NCBI GenBank assembly: GCA_001273385.1
Contig: LFWW01000002.1
Coordinates: 1-64,000, forward strand
Length of the DNA stretch: 64,000 bases
Direction: 5' to 3'
Source of the DNA: a miscellaneous Crenarchaeota group-6 archaeon AD8-1
GTDB taxonomy: Archaea > Thermoproteota > Bathyarchaeia > Bathyarchaeales > Bathycorpusculaceae
The first letter of the stretch is position 1; each line of letters opens with the position of its first letter. Shown here piece by piece: positions 1 to 9,126 of the stretch. The position numbers were made by a program, and so were the translations under genes. The notes under the pieces were generated by a model. The model was not told the origin of the DNA and ran no database searches. It was given only the letters and a program-made list of their open reading frames with translations.

Positions 1-164
1 ACCTAAAACTAAGAGACAAAAGCAACCTCAAAGGCAGATGCGCAGTATGCGAGTACAGAGAAATATGCGGAGGCTGCCGCACAAGAGCAGAATATTACAC
101 TGGGGATCTGTTTGAAAGCGATCCAGCATGCGCCTACATACCTAAAGTTCTCAGAGAGGACTAA
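1..164 (+). CDS. C-terminal end of a radical SAM/SPASM-domain protein (partial)
   Basis: Only the last 53 codons are inside the window; the reading frame begins at base 3 and ends at a TAA at 162-164. The peptide carries the cysteine spacing CAVCEYREICGGC followed by a distant Cys in DPACAYIP, an auxiliary iron-sulfur binding SPASM motif. This tail resembles the end of the AhbC/AhbD haem-synthesis enzymes and related radical SAM proteins. The radical SAM CxxxCxxC core lies outside the window, so the substrate cannot be named. The next gene is on the opposite strand and converges with it after 47 bases. Confidence 0.75.
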   Translation, partial: LKLRDKSNLKGRCAVCEYREICGGCRTRAEYYTGDLFESDPACAYIPKVLRED

Positions 165-211
165 GAGAAAATTCATTATTTTTTTCTTTTTGGATTATAA
201 GGAAATTGTAA

Positions 212-2509
212 TTAAGAATTGTTTTTGATCTTGAAAATTACGTATCTATTATTAGAATAAATCAGTTTTAATATTCTTGAATTTACAAGCTTTGTATCAA
301 GCTGGTTTTTGTCATAGACTATAAATTCAATTTCATTTTCTTCAATGTAATCATGGTAATCTCTGGATTTAATAATATATTCAGATTCAAATTCCCTATC
401 AAATTCAATGTTTAATTTATTTAGATCTTGCAGTTGTGGGTAACTTTTCTTTGAAAAACATAAAATAGCATAATTCATTGCAGCTTCATTATTCAGTTCT
501 ATTTTTTCAAAGGTATATTGAAAACGTATTGCATCAATCTGGCTACTGGATAATGCACCGATATTTCCCCAGTCTGGCAATTCAGAAAATTTTAGTGAAA
601 AGACAATTTCATCTGTTGCATCATATAAACCAATTAAATCATCTGTTAGTGTTTCCCTTGTAAAGTTAGTTACTGCCCAAGTATTGTCTTGAGAGTTAGA
701 TGGATTTTCCCAAGGATTTTCCCAATCCAATATACTGGGAACATACGCTTCTTTGAAAGAGAAAGAGAGATCGCAAAAAGTACTTAAATACAGTTTTATT
801 TCAGTGAGATCAGCAGTTTTGGCTAAAATAGTCCAAGTTACATTAATTGGATAGCTCTTATTATTAAAAACCATAGTTTGATAAAGATCTACCTCTTCAT
901 TGAAATAATGAATTATGATTTTCTTAGGATTATTCTTATCCTCAAAAATAATTTCCCTGTGCAAACTATATAGCTCAAAAAATCTTTCATCACCATTTAT
1001 TTGATATGATAAAAAGTCCCCTGCTCCAGAAGAATATGCAACTCTTCTCCAAACTGAATTTATTGATATATAGGTTTCAGCAGTAATTGCTCCCTTCGAT
1101 TCATAGGCCCTAACAAGAGTTAACGGATGCTCCACTTCGTAAGCTAATTCCAAAACAGATTCAGCAATCACATTTCTATCAACAATTGGATCTGTTTCTG
1201 CAAAAACAGTTTTTTCAGAGAAAACGCCAAACCAAGAACCGGGCACTTCAGTAACAACCACTGTAGTTGGATCTGGATTATTATTCTTTAACCAGAGTGC
1301 AGCATCAAATCCTTTTACATCAGAGGTAGAATAGAAAATGCTTCCTTCAAGTATTTTACCGTAGACTACTCCAAACCGAAATATGAAAAGAGAAATAAGA
1401 AGAAATACTAGTATATAAGAAACCAATAAAACTCTATTTTTTTTCCATTTATTTCCTATTTTATAGTTGAATTTTTCTATTTTATCTAAAATAAACCAGA
1501 ATGCTACAGCCGAAAAAATTGCAATCGAAGGCAACAGGTAATATACAAATCTCTGATAAGGAAGATAAATTCCTAAGAGATATGATTGAGAAAGGAAAAG
1601 AGGAATAAAAAAACCTAGAGAAAGAAGATAGTAAATACCTAAAGATCCTTTTTTCTTTAGTTCAGTAAAAGTTATTATCAAACCGAAAAAAGACAAAAAT
1701 AGAATAAATCCAAAATTTATAATGAATTTTTCAGCTGAAACTGCTGGGATCTGAAAAAGCATTGTTTCTAATTGAAAGAAAACTATATCGATAAAACTAC
1801 CAAGGTAAGGCAAAAGAGGCATTAAATAATATAATGAAAAAGCTATAACTCCTCCAATCAAAGCCGCTATCCAAGCTTTAGGAAATTTTCCTTTTGATTT
1901 TAAAAACATGATTAAAATAAATGGGGGAAAAATTATGAAAGCTAAAAATGTGGTTAACTGATGAGTCAAAACTAGAGAAAAAGCAAGAGTAAAGATTATC
2001 AGTATATTTCCTATTCCTTTTCTTTCTATTGATAGATATACAAAAAGAAGAACCAACATGCTTATGCTCAGTATTGTAGTATAACCACCCCACTGATTGA
2101 TTTCATATAATGGAAAACATAAGAGCAAAAATACAGCTGCAAAAATACCAATCTTTTTATTAAAAAATTTTGATCCTAGTAAATAAACAGAGAATATCAA
2201 TAACCAATCAATCAAAACAGTAAGAGTTTTTATTAAGAATATTAATGACTCAATTTCAATAGCACCAGTAAACGCAATCAATGTTGATAGGAAAATATGG
2301 TAAATAGGCGGGTACCAAGCTATATCGCTAATTGGTATTTTGCCAGTTGATAGAAAAAAATCAGCACGTTGCAAATGAACAGCAGGATCATTACCCAGCA
2401 CAAGTCCATTCATGGATAATATCGTATAAAAAAATACAAAAATAAAAACTGAAAAAACTGCTACAGCAAAGGTTTCAAATTTTTTTCCTCGCATTATTAT
2501 AGTAATCAT
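212..2509 (-). CDS. GT-C type multi-spanning membrane protein, probable glycosyltransferase (copy A)
   Basis: This 765-residue protein has about ten hydrophobic segments in its first 380 residues, followed by a large, apparently soluble C-terminal half. An acidic loop after the first membrane helix (NDPAVHLQRADFF, near residues 40-52) occupies the place of the catalytic Asp/Glu motif of GT-C enzymes, which use lipid-linked sugars on the outer membrane face. WGGYTT near residue 140 and LPYQRFVYYLLPS near 320 are echoed in the adjacent gene (WGGYPN and VDYNRFLYFVILP), so the two are tandem paralogs. The start overlaps a run of possible starts; an AAGGAG lies inside the end of the upstream gene. 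A role in glycosylation of surface proteins is inferred from fold only, and the sugar and acceptor are unknown. Confidence 0.6.
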   Translation of the reverse strand: MITIIMRGKKFETFAVAVFSVFIFVFFYTILSMNGLVLGNDPAVHLQRADFFLSTGKIPISDIAWYPPIYHIFLSTLIAFTGAIEIESLIFLIKTLTVLIDWLLIFSVYLLGSKFFNKKIGIFAAVFLLLCFPLYEINQWGGYTTILSISMLVLLFVYLSIERKGIGNILIIFTLAFSLVLTHQLTTFLAFIIFPPFILIMFLKSKGKFPKAWIAALIGGVIAFSLYYLMPLLPYLGSFIDIVFFQLETMLFQIPAVSAEKFIINFGFILFLSFFGLIITFTELKKKGSLGIYYLLSLGFFIPLFLSQSYLLGIYLPYQRFVYYLLPSIAIFSAVAFWFILDKIEKFNYKIGNKWKKNRVLLVSYILVFLLISLFIFRFGVVYGKILEGSIFYSTSDVKGFDAALWLKNNNPDPTTVVVTEVPGSWFGVFSEKTVFAETDPIVDRNVIAESVLELAYEVEHPLTLVRAYESKGAITAETYISINSVWRRVAYSSGAGDFLSYQINGDERFFELYSLHREIIFEDKNNPKKIIIHYFNEEVDLYQTMVFNNKSYPINVTWTILAKTADLTEIKLYLSTFCDLSFSFKEAYVPSILDWENPWENPSNSQDNTWAVTNFTRETLTDDLIGLYDATDEIVFSLKFSELPDWGNIGALSSSQIDAIRFQYTFEKIELNNEAAMNYAILCFSKKSYPQLQDLNKLNIEFDREFESEYIIKSRDYHDYIEENEIEFIVYDKNQLDTKLVNSRILKLIYSNNRYVIFKIKNNS

Positions 2510-2520
2510 ACTAGATCTAG

Positions 2521-4845
2521 TTACTCCTTTTTGTAAAAGTAACTATTTACTCGGAATACTGCTACTTCATCGTTAATAAAGACTAAATGAAAACCTGGAT
2601 CTGCAACAAATTTAGGAAGTATAGCGAAATCTCTGCATGCAACATAGGAGATGTTCCAATCTGATATGGCCTCTGAGTAGGAAAAAAATTCAATTGTTGA
2701 ATTAGTAAGAACTTCCGGATAAGAAAGTAGATTAGAATAAAGTATTTGCATTAAATAATTATTTCTACTTTCTTCAGTCTGATAAATTTCTGGATCATCT
2801 GATACTGAAAAAACTCCAAATGACAAATCTATTTTTAAATTATTTTTTTCATTAAAAAGATAGGTCAAATAAAAACCGCTAGGATTCTCTACAGTAACTT
2901 GAGTATATCGTAGTTGATTCTCATCAAATATTATTTGACCTAAAACTTTTGATCCTTCATCTATGAAGCCAACAGAATTTTCAATTTCTAAAAGTTCCCC
3001 TTTAGTATGAAGAAGATAATTTGCATTAATTATTGAAACATTCAAAAGATCTGATTCTAATATAATTGAAAGATCGACAAATCTTACACCGGAATATACG
3101 GTTATGTTTTGAGTATAATTTAAGTAATCATTACTTTTTTTTATTTGAACAGAAACTTGATTTGAACTATTTTGTATTTGCATCTCAGTAGTCTCAAGTT
3201 GCATAAGATCAAAAAGCTCATAACGCTTATCAATTTTTACCAGAATTGTATTCTCAGCATTATTAAAATGGAAAAAAGGATATGGAAAATAGGTCCAGTT
3301 TAGTTTTGCCAAAAACATCGGATTGTGTCTCCCTATATATCCTCCATCCTCTCTAACTTGAATTAAACCATTATCAACAACATAGTTTGTATCTAGCAAG
3401 TTATTAGCAACTTGGGCGGGTTCAAATTCACGCTCAAGCGTTAGAAATTGTGGGTCAACAGCACTTAAGGTGGGTCTTTGAGCGAATCCTGATAACCACC
3501 AACCATAATGTGCATCAGATACAAATACTGAGTCATTACGGGTGTTTTCTTTGGCCCAACTAATTGTCTCATATCCTGGATCGTTCATTACTTGATAGAA
3601 GCTTTGAATTGTTCTTCCTCGAAATGGAGTCAAAAAGATTGGAAGAGCAAAGAATGAAAGAATCAAGAAAAATAAAACAAATACTCCATAAATATTATTA
3701 TGAAAAATTCTATAAATAAAATTCTTTTGTTTTTTTGGTGAAGTTGGTTTTTTAGAATAATCTAACTTTTTTGCAGATCTGTAGTTATTAATTATGCGGG
3801 AAAAAAAATTTGATGCATGATCAAAGCCTAGTCCAAAAAGAATGATTATTGGTAAAATAACAAAATATAAAAATCTATTATAATCCACATAGAGCCCAAT
3901 TAAATAACCTTGAGTGGATATAACTGGAACTAAAAGCCAAATCAAAAATAGTATTGAAGAAATGGTCAAAAATTTACCCTTATATTTCTTTGAAAATAAA
4001 AGGAAAATAAAAGCACTGCAAAATAAGGGTATAATCCACTCTATTGGAAGAATGCGGGTTGATAGTAGCGCTTGTTGAATATCAGATACTCCACCTGTAA
4101 ATGTTCCACTATTTTTTCCTAAATATGCGGGTATTATATTGACAAGAAATGGAGAGATAATAATAAGTCCAATGATCAGCGATGATATCCAAAAAAGTGT
4201 TTGTTTTTTTGCAATTAACATTCTCTTTGGAATAATAATTAGAATTAATATTGTAGAGAGAGTTATTATGACGAATATTACGGATGTTAAAGAGTGAGAT
4301 AGAAAGATTGCAGCAGATAGAAGTCCTGTTATTAATAGAAAAGAGAAAGAGGAAAACCTCTTTTTCTGCAAATAGAAATAAAAAATTAAAGGAATAAGCA
4401 TTAAAGCAGCAGAATTAGGATAACCTCCCCATAATAACATTTCTATATCGAATCTTGAGATTGTTACTAAGAAAGCAACAATTAGTCCTGCTGATAATCC
4501 CCATGCAGCTTTTGTTATTAGAAAAGAACATAAAACGATTAGAGAGGAGAATAAGGCTATAGTTAATGAAAATACCAAATACTCAGGTAAACCAGTTATT
4601 AAAACAATGTATGATGCAAAAATATGATAACCAGGAAAGGTAAGTGATAGACCGCCTCCCATGTGATAGTAGTTCCATTGAAAATTAGTTTCACCAGACA
4701 AGGTGATAGAGTGAAGAACGCTATTATGTAGACCAATATCTGCGCCTGGAGGATAATAATCCAAATGTAGGGTAAGTAATCGATAAATTAGTGCAAAAGC
4801 AAAAACACATAGTAATAATATAGTTTTATTAGAGATTTTGACCAT
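2521..4845 (-). CDS. GT-C type multi-spanning membrane protein, probable glycosyltransferase (copy B)
   Basis: A 774-residue integral membrane protein with the same plan as its downstream neighbour: an N-terminal helix, an acidic loop (GADIGLHNSVLH, about residues 34-45), many membrane segments up to about residue 400, then an extracytoplasmic C-terminal domain with many Asn-x-Ser/Thr sites. WGGYPN and VDYNRFLYF match motifs in copy A. Eleven bases separate the two genes, so they are probably co-transcribed. Upstream lies a divergent promoter region shared with the corrinoid protein gene. The GT-C assignment rests on topology and the acidic loop. An oligosaccharyltransferase-like or polyprenyl-sugar-using role is possible. 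Confidence 0.6.
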   Translation of the reverse strand: MVKISNKTILLLCVFAFALIYRLLTLHLDYYPPGADIGLHNSVLHSITLSGETNFQWNYYHMGGGLSLTFPGYHIFASYIVLITGLPEYLVFSLTIALFSSLIVLCSFLITKAAWGLSAGLIVAFLVTISRFDIEMLLWGGYPNSAALMLIPLIFYFYLQKKRFSSFSFLLITGLLSAAIFLSHSLTSVIFVIITLSTILILIIIPKRMLIAKKQTLFWISSLIIGLIIISPFLVNIIPAYLGKNSGTFTGGVSDIQQALLSTRILPIEWIIPLFCSAFIFLLFSKKYKGKFLTISSILFLIWLLVPVISTQGYLIGLYVDYNRFLYFVILPIIILFGLGFDHASNFFSRIINNYRSAKKLDYSKKPTSPKKQKNFIYRIFHNNIYGVFVLFFLILSFFALPIFLTPFRGRTIQSFYQVMNDPGYETISWAKENTRNDSVFVSDAHYGWWLSGFAQRPTLSAVDPQFLTLEREFEPAQVANNLLDTNYVVDNGLIQVREDGGYIGRHNPMFLAKLNWTYFPYPFFHFNNAENTILVKIDKRYELFDLMQLETTEMQIQNSSNQVSVQIKKSNDYLNYTQNITVYSGVRFVDLSIILESDLLNVSIINANYLLHTKGELLEIENSVGFIDEGSKVLGQIIFDENQLRYTQVTVENPSGFYLTYLFNEKNNLKIDLSFGVFSVSDDPEIYQTEESRNNYLMQILYSNLLSYPEVLTNSTIEFFSYSEAISDWNISYVACRDFAILPKFVADPGFHLVFINDEVAVFRVNSYFYKKE

Positions 4846-4905
4846 TCTTGTCTTCTCGAATTTTTATTTTTCTTTGATATTTATAATTAATAATCTGAGT
4901 TAAAG

Positions 4906-4915
4906 TTTAAATATA
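4906..4915 (+). promoter_or_regulatory. TATA box of the corrinoid/MtrH operon
   Basis: TTTAAATATA preceded by AAAG, a good archaeal TATA/BRE match. It sits 59 bases before the ATG of the corrinoid protein, leaving room for a short leader containing GGTG at 4960-4963. Called by eye. Confidence 0.5.
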
Positions 4916-4973
4916 GAATTCGAGTATAAAAATCGAAGGTAAAGGACCAAAAAGAAAAAGGTGTTAAAAATAA

Positions 4974-5399
4974 ATGTCATGGCTTAAATCTATGATGGAA
5001 AAAGAGCCCAAAGAACCAGAGAACCCAATCGGAACAGTTGTTATTGGCAACATTCAACCAGATATGCATGATACAGCCAAAGAAGCCGTTAGAAAAGCTC
5101 TAAAGAGAGCGGGATTCAAAACAATTGATGTGGGCAAAAGTGCTCCTCCTCAAGTTTTTGTTGACAAAGTAAAAGAATCTAACGCTAATATACTTGCTAT
5201 TTCTGTTAATACGGTACCTGCGAAAAACAATCTAGGAAAATTAGACGAAGCTTTGAAAGCAGCAGAACTCAAAGAAAAAATTACAGTAATTATGGGTGGA
5301 GCTGCAGTTAGGAAAGAAGATGCAGAAGCAATGGGTGCACTATTCGGTAAAAACAAAGAAGAAGGCGTTGAATTAGCAAAAAAAGCAGTAGGAAAATAG
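4974..5399 (+). CDS. Stand-alone corrinoid (B12-binding) protein
   Basis: 141 residues forming a single Rossmann-type cobalamin-binding domain. The lower-ligand motif DxHDxG appears as DMHDTA around residues 31-36, so the histidine that coordinates cobalt is present while the usual Gly is Ala. Family members such as MtaC, MtbC and MtmC carry a four-helix cap domain before this fold. Here only about 20 residues precede it, so the cap is missing. The MtrH-like methyltransferase gene follows after 24 bases, which strongly suggests that this protein carries the methyl group between that enzyme and another partner. The methyl donor is unknown. Confidence 0.85.
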   Translation: MSWLKSMMEKEPKEPENPIGTVVIGNIQPDMHDTAKEAVRKALKRAGFKTIDVGKSAPPQVFVDKVKESNANILAISVNTVPAKNNLGKLDEALKAAELKEKITVIMGGAAVRKEDAEAMGALFGKNKEEGVELAKKAVGK

Positions 5400-5423
5400 C
5401 AAACTTCATCTGGATGAAAAATA

Positions 5424-6335
5424 ATGTTCAAATTTAAAACGGAACAAAAAATATATCAAGTTGGAAGAATACAAATCGGCGGTCAACCTGGAGAATTACC
5501 AACAGTTCTAATAGGCTCAATTTTTTGGCTTGGCCAAAAAATGGTGAAGGATGCAAATCAAGGATTATTTGATGCTCAAGAAGCAGAAAATTTGATCAAT
5601 AAAATGGAGACCTTAAGCGATATAACAGGTGTTCCATTTGTTTTAGATATCGTTGGAACCACTGCAGTTGCCTTTGAAAAATATGTTGATTTTGTTACTA
5701 AACATACTGAAGCGCCATTTCTACTTGATGCAATGAGTCCTAGAACACGAATGCAAAGTGCAGAAATCATAAAAAATGCAGGACTTCAAGACAGATGCAT
5801 ATACAATTCTTTCTATAAAGGTGTTTCAAAAAGAGAAGCTGAAAAAGTTAAAGAATGCGGAATAACAGCATCCATAGTACTAGCAGATGATCCTAAAGAT
5901 AACAGTTTAGAAGGAAAAATGAAAGTATTAGAAGAAGCATTAGCACTTGCAGCTGAAGGAGGAATAACAAAACCACTTATTGATACAGCTATACCTGCAT
6001 TTGAACCAGATATGGGAACCGCAGTAAGAGCAATACCTCAAATAAAAGAGAAATTTGGCCACCCAACTGGACTAGGCACTGGAAATGTTGTCACAACCAT
6101 GGGGTGGGTGAAAGCTAAATTTGAAAAACAATTTAGAAAAGGAACTAGAACTGCAACAAATGCTATAATGCAAACAATGGGCTCAAATTGGCTAATGTAT
6201 GGACCAGCGGAACAATCGGATTATGTATTTCCTGCAGTTGCAATAGTGGATGCATATATTGCTTCAGGTGCAGGTGATTTAGGTACAAGACCGCTGAACG
6301 AACAGCATCCGATTTATAAAATCTTTATGGGCTAA
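5424..6335 (+). CDS. MtrH-family methyltransferase (tetrahydromethanopterin/pterin:corrinoid)
   Basis: 303 residues aligning over their whole length with the H subunit of methyl-H4MPT:coenzyme M methyltransferase, including the N-terminal region GGQPGELPTVLIGSIF, the central LLDAMSPRTRMQSAEI and GITKPLIDTAIPAFEPD. MtrH moves a methyl group between the pterin carrier and a corrinoid. No other mtr subunit (A-G) is present and a stand-alone corrinoid protein is directly upstream, so this is probably a soluble two-component methyl-transfer module of the MtrH/MtgA kind, not part of the sodium-pumping Mtr complex. The direction (methyl group into or out of the Wood-Ljungdahl pathway) cannot be read from sequence. 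Confidence 0.85.
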   Translation: MFKFKTEQKIYQVGRIQIGGQPGELPTVLIGSIFWLGQKMVKDANQGLFDAQEAENLINKMETLSDITGVPFVLDIVGTTAVAFEKYVDFVTKHTEAPFLLDAMSPRTRMQSAEIIKNAGLQDRCIYNSFYKGVSKREAEKVKECGITASIVLADDPKDNSLEGKMKVLEEALALAAEGGITKPLIDTAIPAFEPDMGTAVRAIPQIKEKFGHPTGLGTGNVVTTMGWVKAKFEKQFRKGTRTATNAIMQTMGSNWLMYGPAEQSDYVFPAVAIVDAYIASGAGDLGTRPLNEQHPIYKIFMG

Positions 6336-6394
6336 CCATCCACATCCTTTCTTTTTTATTTTAGAAATGCCATCTTGTATTGAAGGAGCAAAAT

Positions 6395-6751
6395 TTGAAA
6401 CCCACTCTATGGCTTGGATTAATAATTCTCTATACAACGCTAACAATAGCATCTGTTTACTTTATACCTTCAGAGTCTATTTTTTCATGGTTGAATTATT
6501 TTCTTGGTTTTACTTTTGTTGCATTTATGCCTGGATATTGCTTAATTAATGTTTTATTTAAAGACGGAAAGCTGGAATTAATAGAAAGATTAGTGTTATC
6601 AATAGCATTAAGTTTTAGTTTAGTAGGAGTTTCAGGATTGTTTTTAGGACTTTCCTCAATTGGAATAGCTACTAATTCTATTGTAGTTACTCTTAGTGGT
6701 GTTGTTCTGATCTTAGCTTTTCTTGCTTTTATTAAAAAATTGCAGAAATAA
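6395..6751 (+). CDS. DUF1616-like small membrane protein
   Basis: About 118 residues with three to four membrane segments. The section FMPGYCLINVLF followed by LIERLVLSIALSFSLV matches the conserved core of DUF1616 proteins, whose function is unknown. The start is chosen as TTG at 6395 because AAGGAG at 6383-6388 lies six bases before it; an earlier in-frame TTG at 6380 would place the ribosome site inside the gene. It lies 59 bases after the MtrH-like gene on the same strand and may belong to that transcript, although a T-rich tract (around 6350-6361) lies between. Confidence 0.6.
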   Translation: MKPTLWLGLIILYTTLTIASVYFIPSESIFSWLNYFLGFTFVAFMPGYCLINVLFKDGKLELIERLVLSIALSFSLVGVSGLFLGLSSIGIATNSIVVTLSGVVLILAFLAFIKKLQK

Positions 6752-6811
6752 TTTTGTTTTTAACAAAGTTCTTAGTTTAAGATAATATGTAAAAAAAATT
6801 GAAGATCAAAG

Positions 6812-7747
6812 TTAGAAGAGAGATTTCCAACTCTCCACTAAGTCAAGAACTTCATCGCCACCGTATCCATCAAGTTCTTGCAACATATCAGTACTTTGTA
6901 TGGCTGCTTTTTGGAAGTCTCTAATTCTTTCTGCATTTTCTGCAAGAAATATTATTCCATCAACTCCTGTTCTAGCAATCCTTGTTGCAACAGTTAATAA
7001 ATCCTTAACCGGAGGTGTCTGTTTAGGATCGTCATTTGGACCACGAACATAAAGATTTGTGAATACTGGTTTTCTTAATTTACTCTTGAATGCCCTTGCT
7101 AGCATCTCCCAATACCAAGGAGAAGGATAAGCTTTGGAGAACATGGGAATAACAAATGTATCGGCATATTCTGCTAGAGCATCAAAATCATAGCCAAATC
7201 TTTCTCGACCTAAAACAGGATCAGGCAAGAGATTAACATAAAGGGGTTTATTCCTTACTATATCTTTCACTTCTTTCAAGAATTCAGTTACTGTTTTTGC
7301 TCTCCAATCATACCAATTTAATCCACTTACCCTCCATAATTCAACACACCGAGGGCAAACGCAAAACCCGTGATCCGCAAAATGCTGACTACTTATACTA
7401 ATACCAAGAGTCTTATCAGCACATTCTTTTATTAATTTTAAGTTATAATTTCTAACCTCTGGATTTGTCATACACAAGACATCCCACCTCAAGGTATATT
7501 TCTTATTTCCTGGATTAGCTCCATTTACTTTTGGAGGTGTCAATCGGCGAAATGCTGGACCATCCTTGGAAATCGAAATCCACTCAGGGTGCTTTTGTGC
7601 TAACTCATTATCTCCAAAAACGGCAATATTTGTAAACATATTAGGATTAGGTGTTCCCACAGTACCCGATTCAGGTTTTATACGGTAAAAATTTATATCA
7701 ACACCCTCAGCTGGCTCAGGCTGATAAAGGAAGGTTCCAAACTTCAA
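6812..7747 (-). CDS. Conserved protein with a CxCPRC motif, possibly glycoside-hydrolase-like (paralog A)
   Basis: 311 residues, no signal peptide. Features visible are HPEWISISKDGPAFRR at 53-68, FCVCPRCVELW at 128-138 (Cys129, 131 and 134), SGLNWYDWRA at 141-150 and LLPDPVLGRERFGYDF at 173-188. The order (an early HPEW segment, then a cysteine motif, then alternating hydrophobic strands) recalls uncharacterised TIM-barrel glycoside-hydrolase-like families, but I cannot name the family or activity. A clear paralog lies at 9127-10011 on the other strand, with CbiZ and a ferredoxin between them. Start is TTG with GGTGGAT just upstream. A role linked to the neighbouring corrinoid system is inferred from position only. 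Confidence 0.6.
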   Translation of the reverse strand: MKFGTFLYQPEPAEGVDINFYRIKPESGTVGTPNPNMFTNIAVFGDNELAQKHPEWISISKDGPAFRRLTPPKVNGANPGNKKYTLRWDVLCMTNPEVRNYNLKLIKECADKTLGISISSQHFADHGFCVCPRCVELWRVSGLNWYDWRAKTVTEFLKEVKDIVRNKPLYVNLLPDPVLGRERFGYDFDALAEYADTFVIPMFSKAYPSPWYWEMLARAFKSKLRKPVFTNLYVRGPNDDPKQTPPVKDLLTVATRIARTGVDGIIFLAENAERIRDFQKAAIQSTDMLQELDGYGGDEVLDLVESWKSLF

Positions 7748-7777
7748 TACTATCCACCATCAATTCCAATTTTTTAG

Positions 7778-8845
7778 TTAACCGAATAAATGTATGTTAA
7801 TTAAGAATGGAATCAAAATATTCTTAGTAAACGGAGGTAAATCAACAGAAGCCAGTTGCTTAATAATTTTATTTTTAGAGCTATTACTTGAATCTAGAAA
7901 CTTTTCTGAGAATTTATTTGATAAAAATTTTACATCTACAAGCTCTTTTGGTATAAGTCCTTTTTTAAAATCATCATCAAGTCTGGCTGCAGCTAATAAA
8001 AGAGAAGTCATGACTGTATTCATTTTAAGTTGCTTCTTTAGTTCTTTAATATCAATTGATATGTTCTCAATTTTTGATGCTTCGTAAGCAAGTTTTTCCA
8101 AAGATAAATTTCTTTCTTTCAGCCTCTTTATTACAGATCTGGATGGAGAAAAACCACCTACTTTAGCTTTTATTACAGCTTCTTTAACTGCTTTTCGTGT
8201 GCAAAACCCTACCAGATTTCCAAGCTTTGATGCTGGACCACCAGAAACAATATTTGATCCAAAACCGGTTTTAGCTATTACTAAAGCATCAGTTATTGTT
8301 CCAGTCGCTTCGTCACTAGAGTACCTGCTTCGAATGTCCAAATCTCTGAGAGCAGCAGTTTTGGCTTCTGTTGAGGTAATGAATATGTTAGCAAGACAAC
8401 TATTGGTCGGATTTCCATCTATGATAATAATGATATTGATTGTTCCCAGAATTTCATGAACTTCGATTTTTTCTCCTGCTGATTCAGAATGAGTGCATCC
8501 GGCAGTGGCAATAACACTAACGCCTAGATTGCCTTCTTTCTTAGAAACTAAAGCAAAATCTTTTATTGAAGCATAAGTCACCATTCCAACGAAGTCATCA
8601 AAATTTCCAAATTTTCTAGATGATTCAATAATGAATTTGACAGGATCTTTATGAAGTCGAAGATCACCATAATCATCAAAAACTTGAGTGTTAATTATTG
8701 CTTTTGTTTTTTTGCAGCCACCATTATGAATTGCCGAACTAATAACTTCTAAATTTTTTGAAGAGAGAACAGCTAAAACGTTTCCTTTAATAACAAGCTG
8801 AATATCTTCGCCTACTAAGGTATGATTTTCCATAAGATCTACCAT
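7778..8845 (-). CDS. cbiZ: Adenosylcobinamide amidohydrolase CbiZ with C-terminal extension
   Basis: 355 residues. CbiZ hydrolyses adenosylcobinamide to adenosylcobyric acid, allowing scavenged corrinoids to enter cobalamin synthesis. Family signatures seen include ATAGCTHSESAGE near 125, GTINIIIIIDGNPTNSCLAN around 145-165, FITSTEAKTAALRDLDI and SSDEATGTITDALVIA. The amidohydrolase part ends around residue 225; a further 130 residues, rich in Lys and Leu, are not explained by the family. Its start overlaps the stop of the ferredoxin gene by one base, implying coupled translation. It fits the corrinoid-dependent methyltransferase genes nearby. Confidence 0.85.
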   Translation of the reverse strand: MVDLMENHTLVGEDIQLVIKGNVLAVLSSKNLEVISSAIHNGGCKKTKAIINTQVFDDYGDLRLHKDPVKFIIESSRKFGNFDDFVGMVTYASIKDFALVSKKEGNLGVSVIATAGCTHSESAGEKIEVHEILGTINIIIIIDGNPTNSCLANIFITSTEAKTAALRDLDIRSRYSSDEATGTITDALVIAKTGFGSNIVSGGPASKLGNLVGFCTRKAVKEAVIKAKVGGFSPSRSVIKRLKERNLSLEKLAYEASKIENISIDIKELKKQLKMNTVMTSLLLAAARLDDDFKKGLIPKELVDVKFLSNKFSEKFLDSSNSSKNKIIKQLASVDLPPFTKNILIPFLINIHLFG

Positions 8846-9069
8846 TATTTTTCATTGATTTTTTTTTCTTCTAAAGTAATAGCTTTAGATGGGCACAAGC
8901 TTATGCAAACAGCGCATTTAGTGCAAGATGAATAATCAATTATTACAGGTTTTTGGTTCTCACCTAGTTCAATTATGCCCATAGGACAAACACCTGCACA
9001 GATAAGCGTTTTGCAAGGTGGACACTTTGAGGAATTGATAATAATCTTTGGAGATTGCTCATGCATCAT
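8845..9069 (-). CDS. Small 2[4Fe-4S] ferredoxin-like protein
   Basis: 74 residues with two cysteine clusters: CPPCKTLICAGVCP near residues 16-29, with an expanded loop compared with the usual CxxCxxCxxxCP, and a standard CTKCAVCISLCP near 49-60. It is expected to bind two [4Fe-4S] clusters and carry electrons. It is first in a two-gene unit with cbiZ and is divergent from the paralog at 9127, separated by 57 bases. A plausible role is supplying electrons for corrinoid reduction or reactivation, inferred from context. Confidence 0.8.
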   Translation of the reverse strand: MMHEQSPKIIINSSKCPPCKTLICAGVCPMGIIELGENQKPVIIDYSSCTKCAVCISLCPSKAITLEEKKINEK

Positions 9070-9126
9070 AAGTCAACAACTTAATAAGAGCCAGTAATAT
9101 ATCTCTTGCGCGCAAGATGAAATATT

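Noticed and set aside
5424-6335. Possibility that the MtrH-like gene belongs to a full Mtr complex
   Set aside because: No mtrA-G neighbours are present, and a soluble corrinoid protein precedes it.
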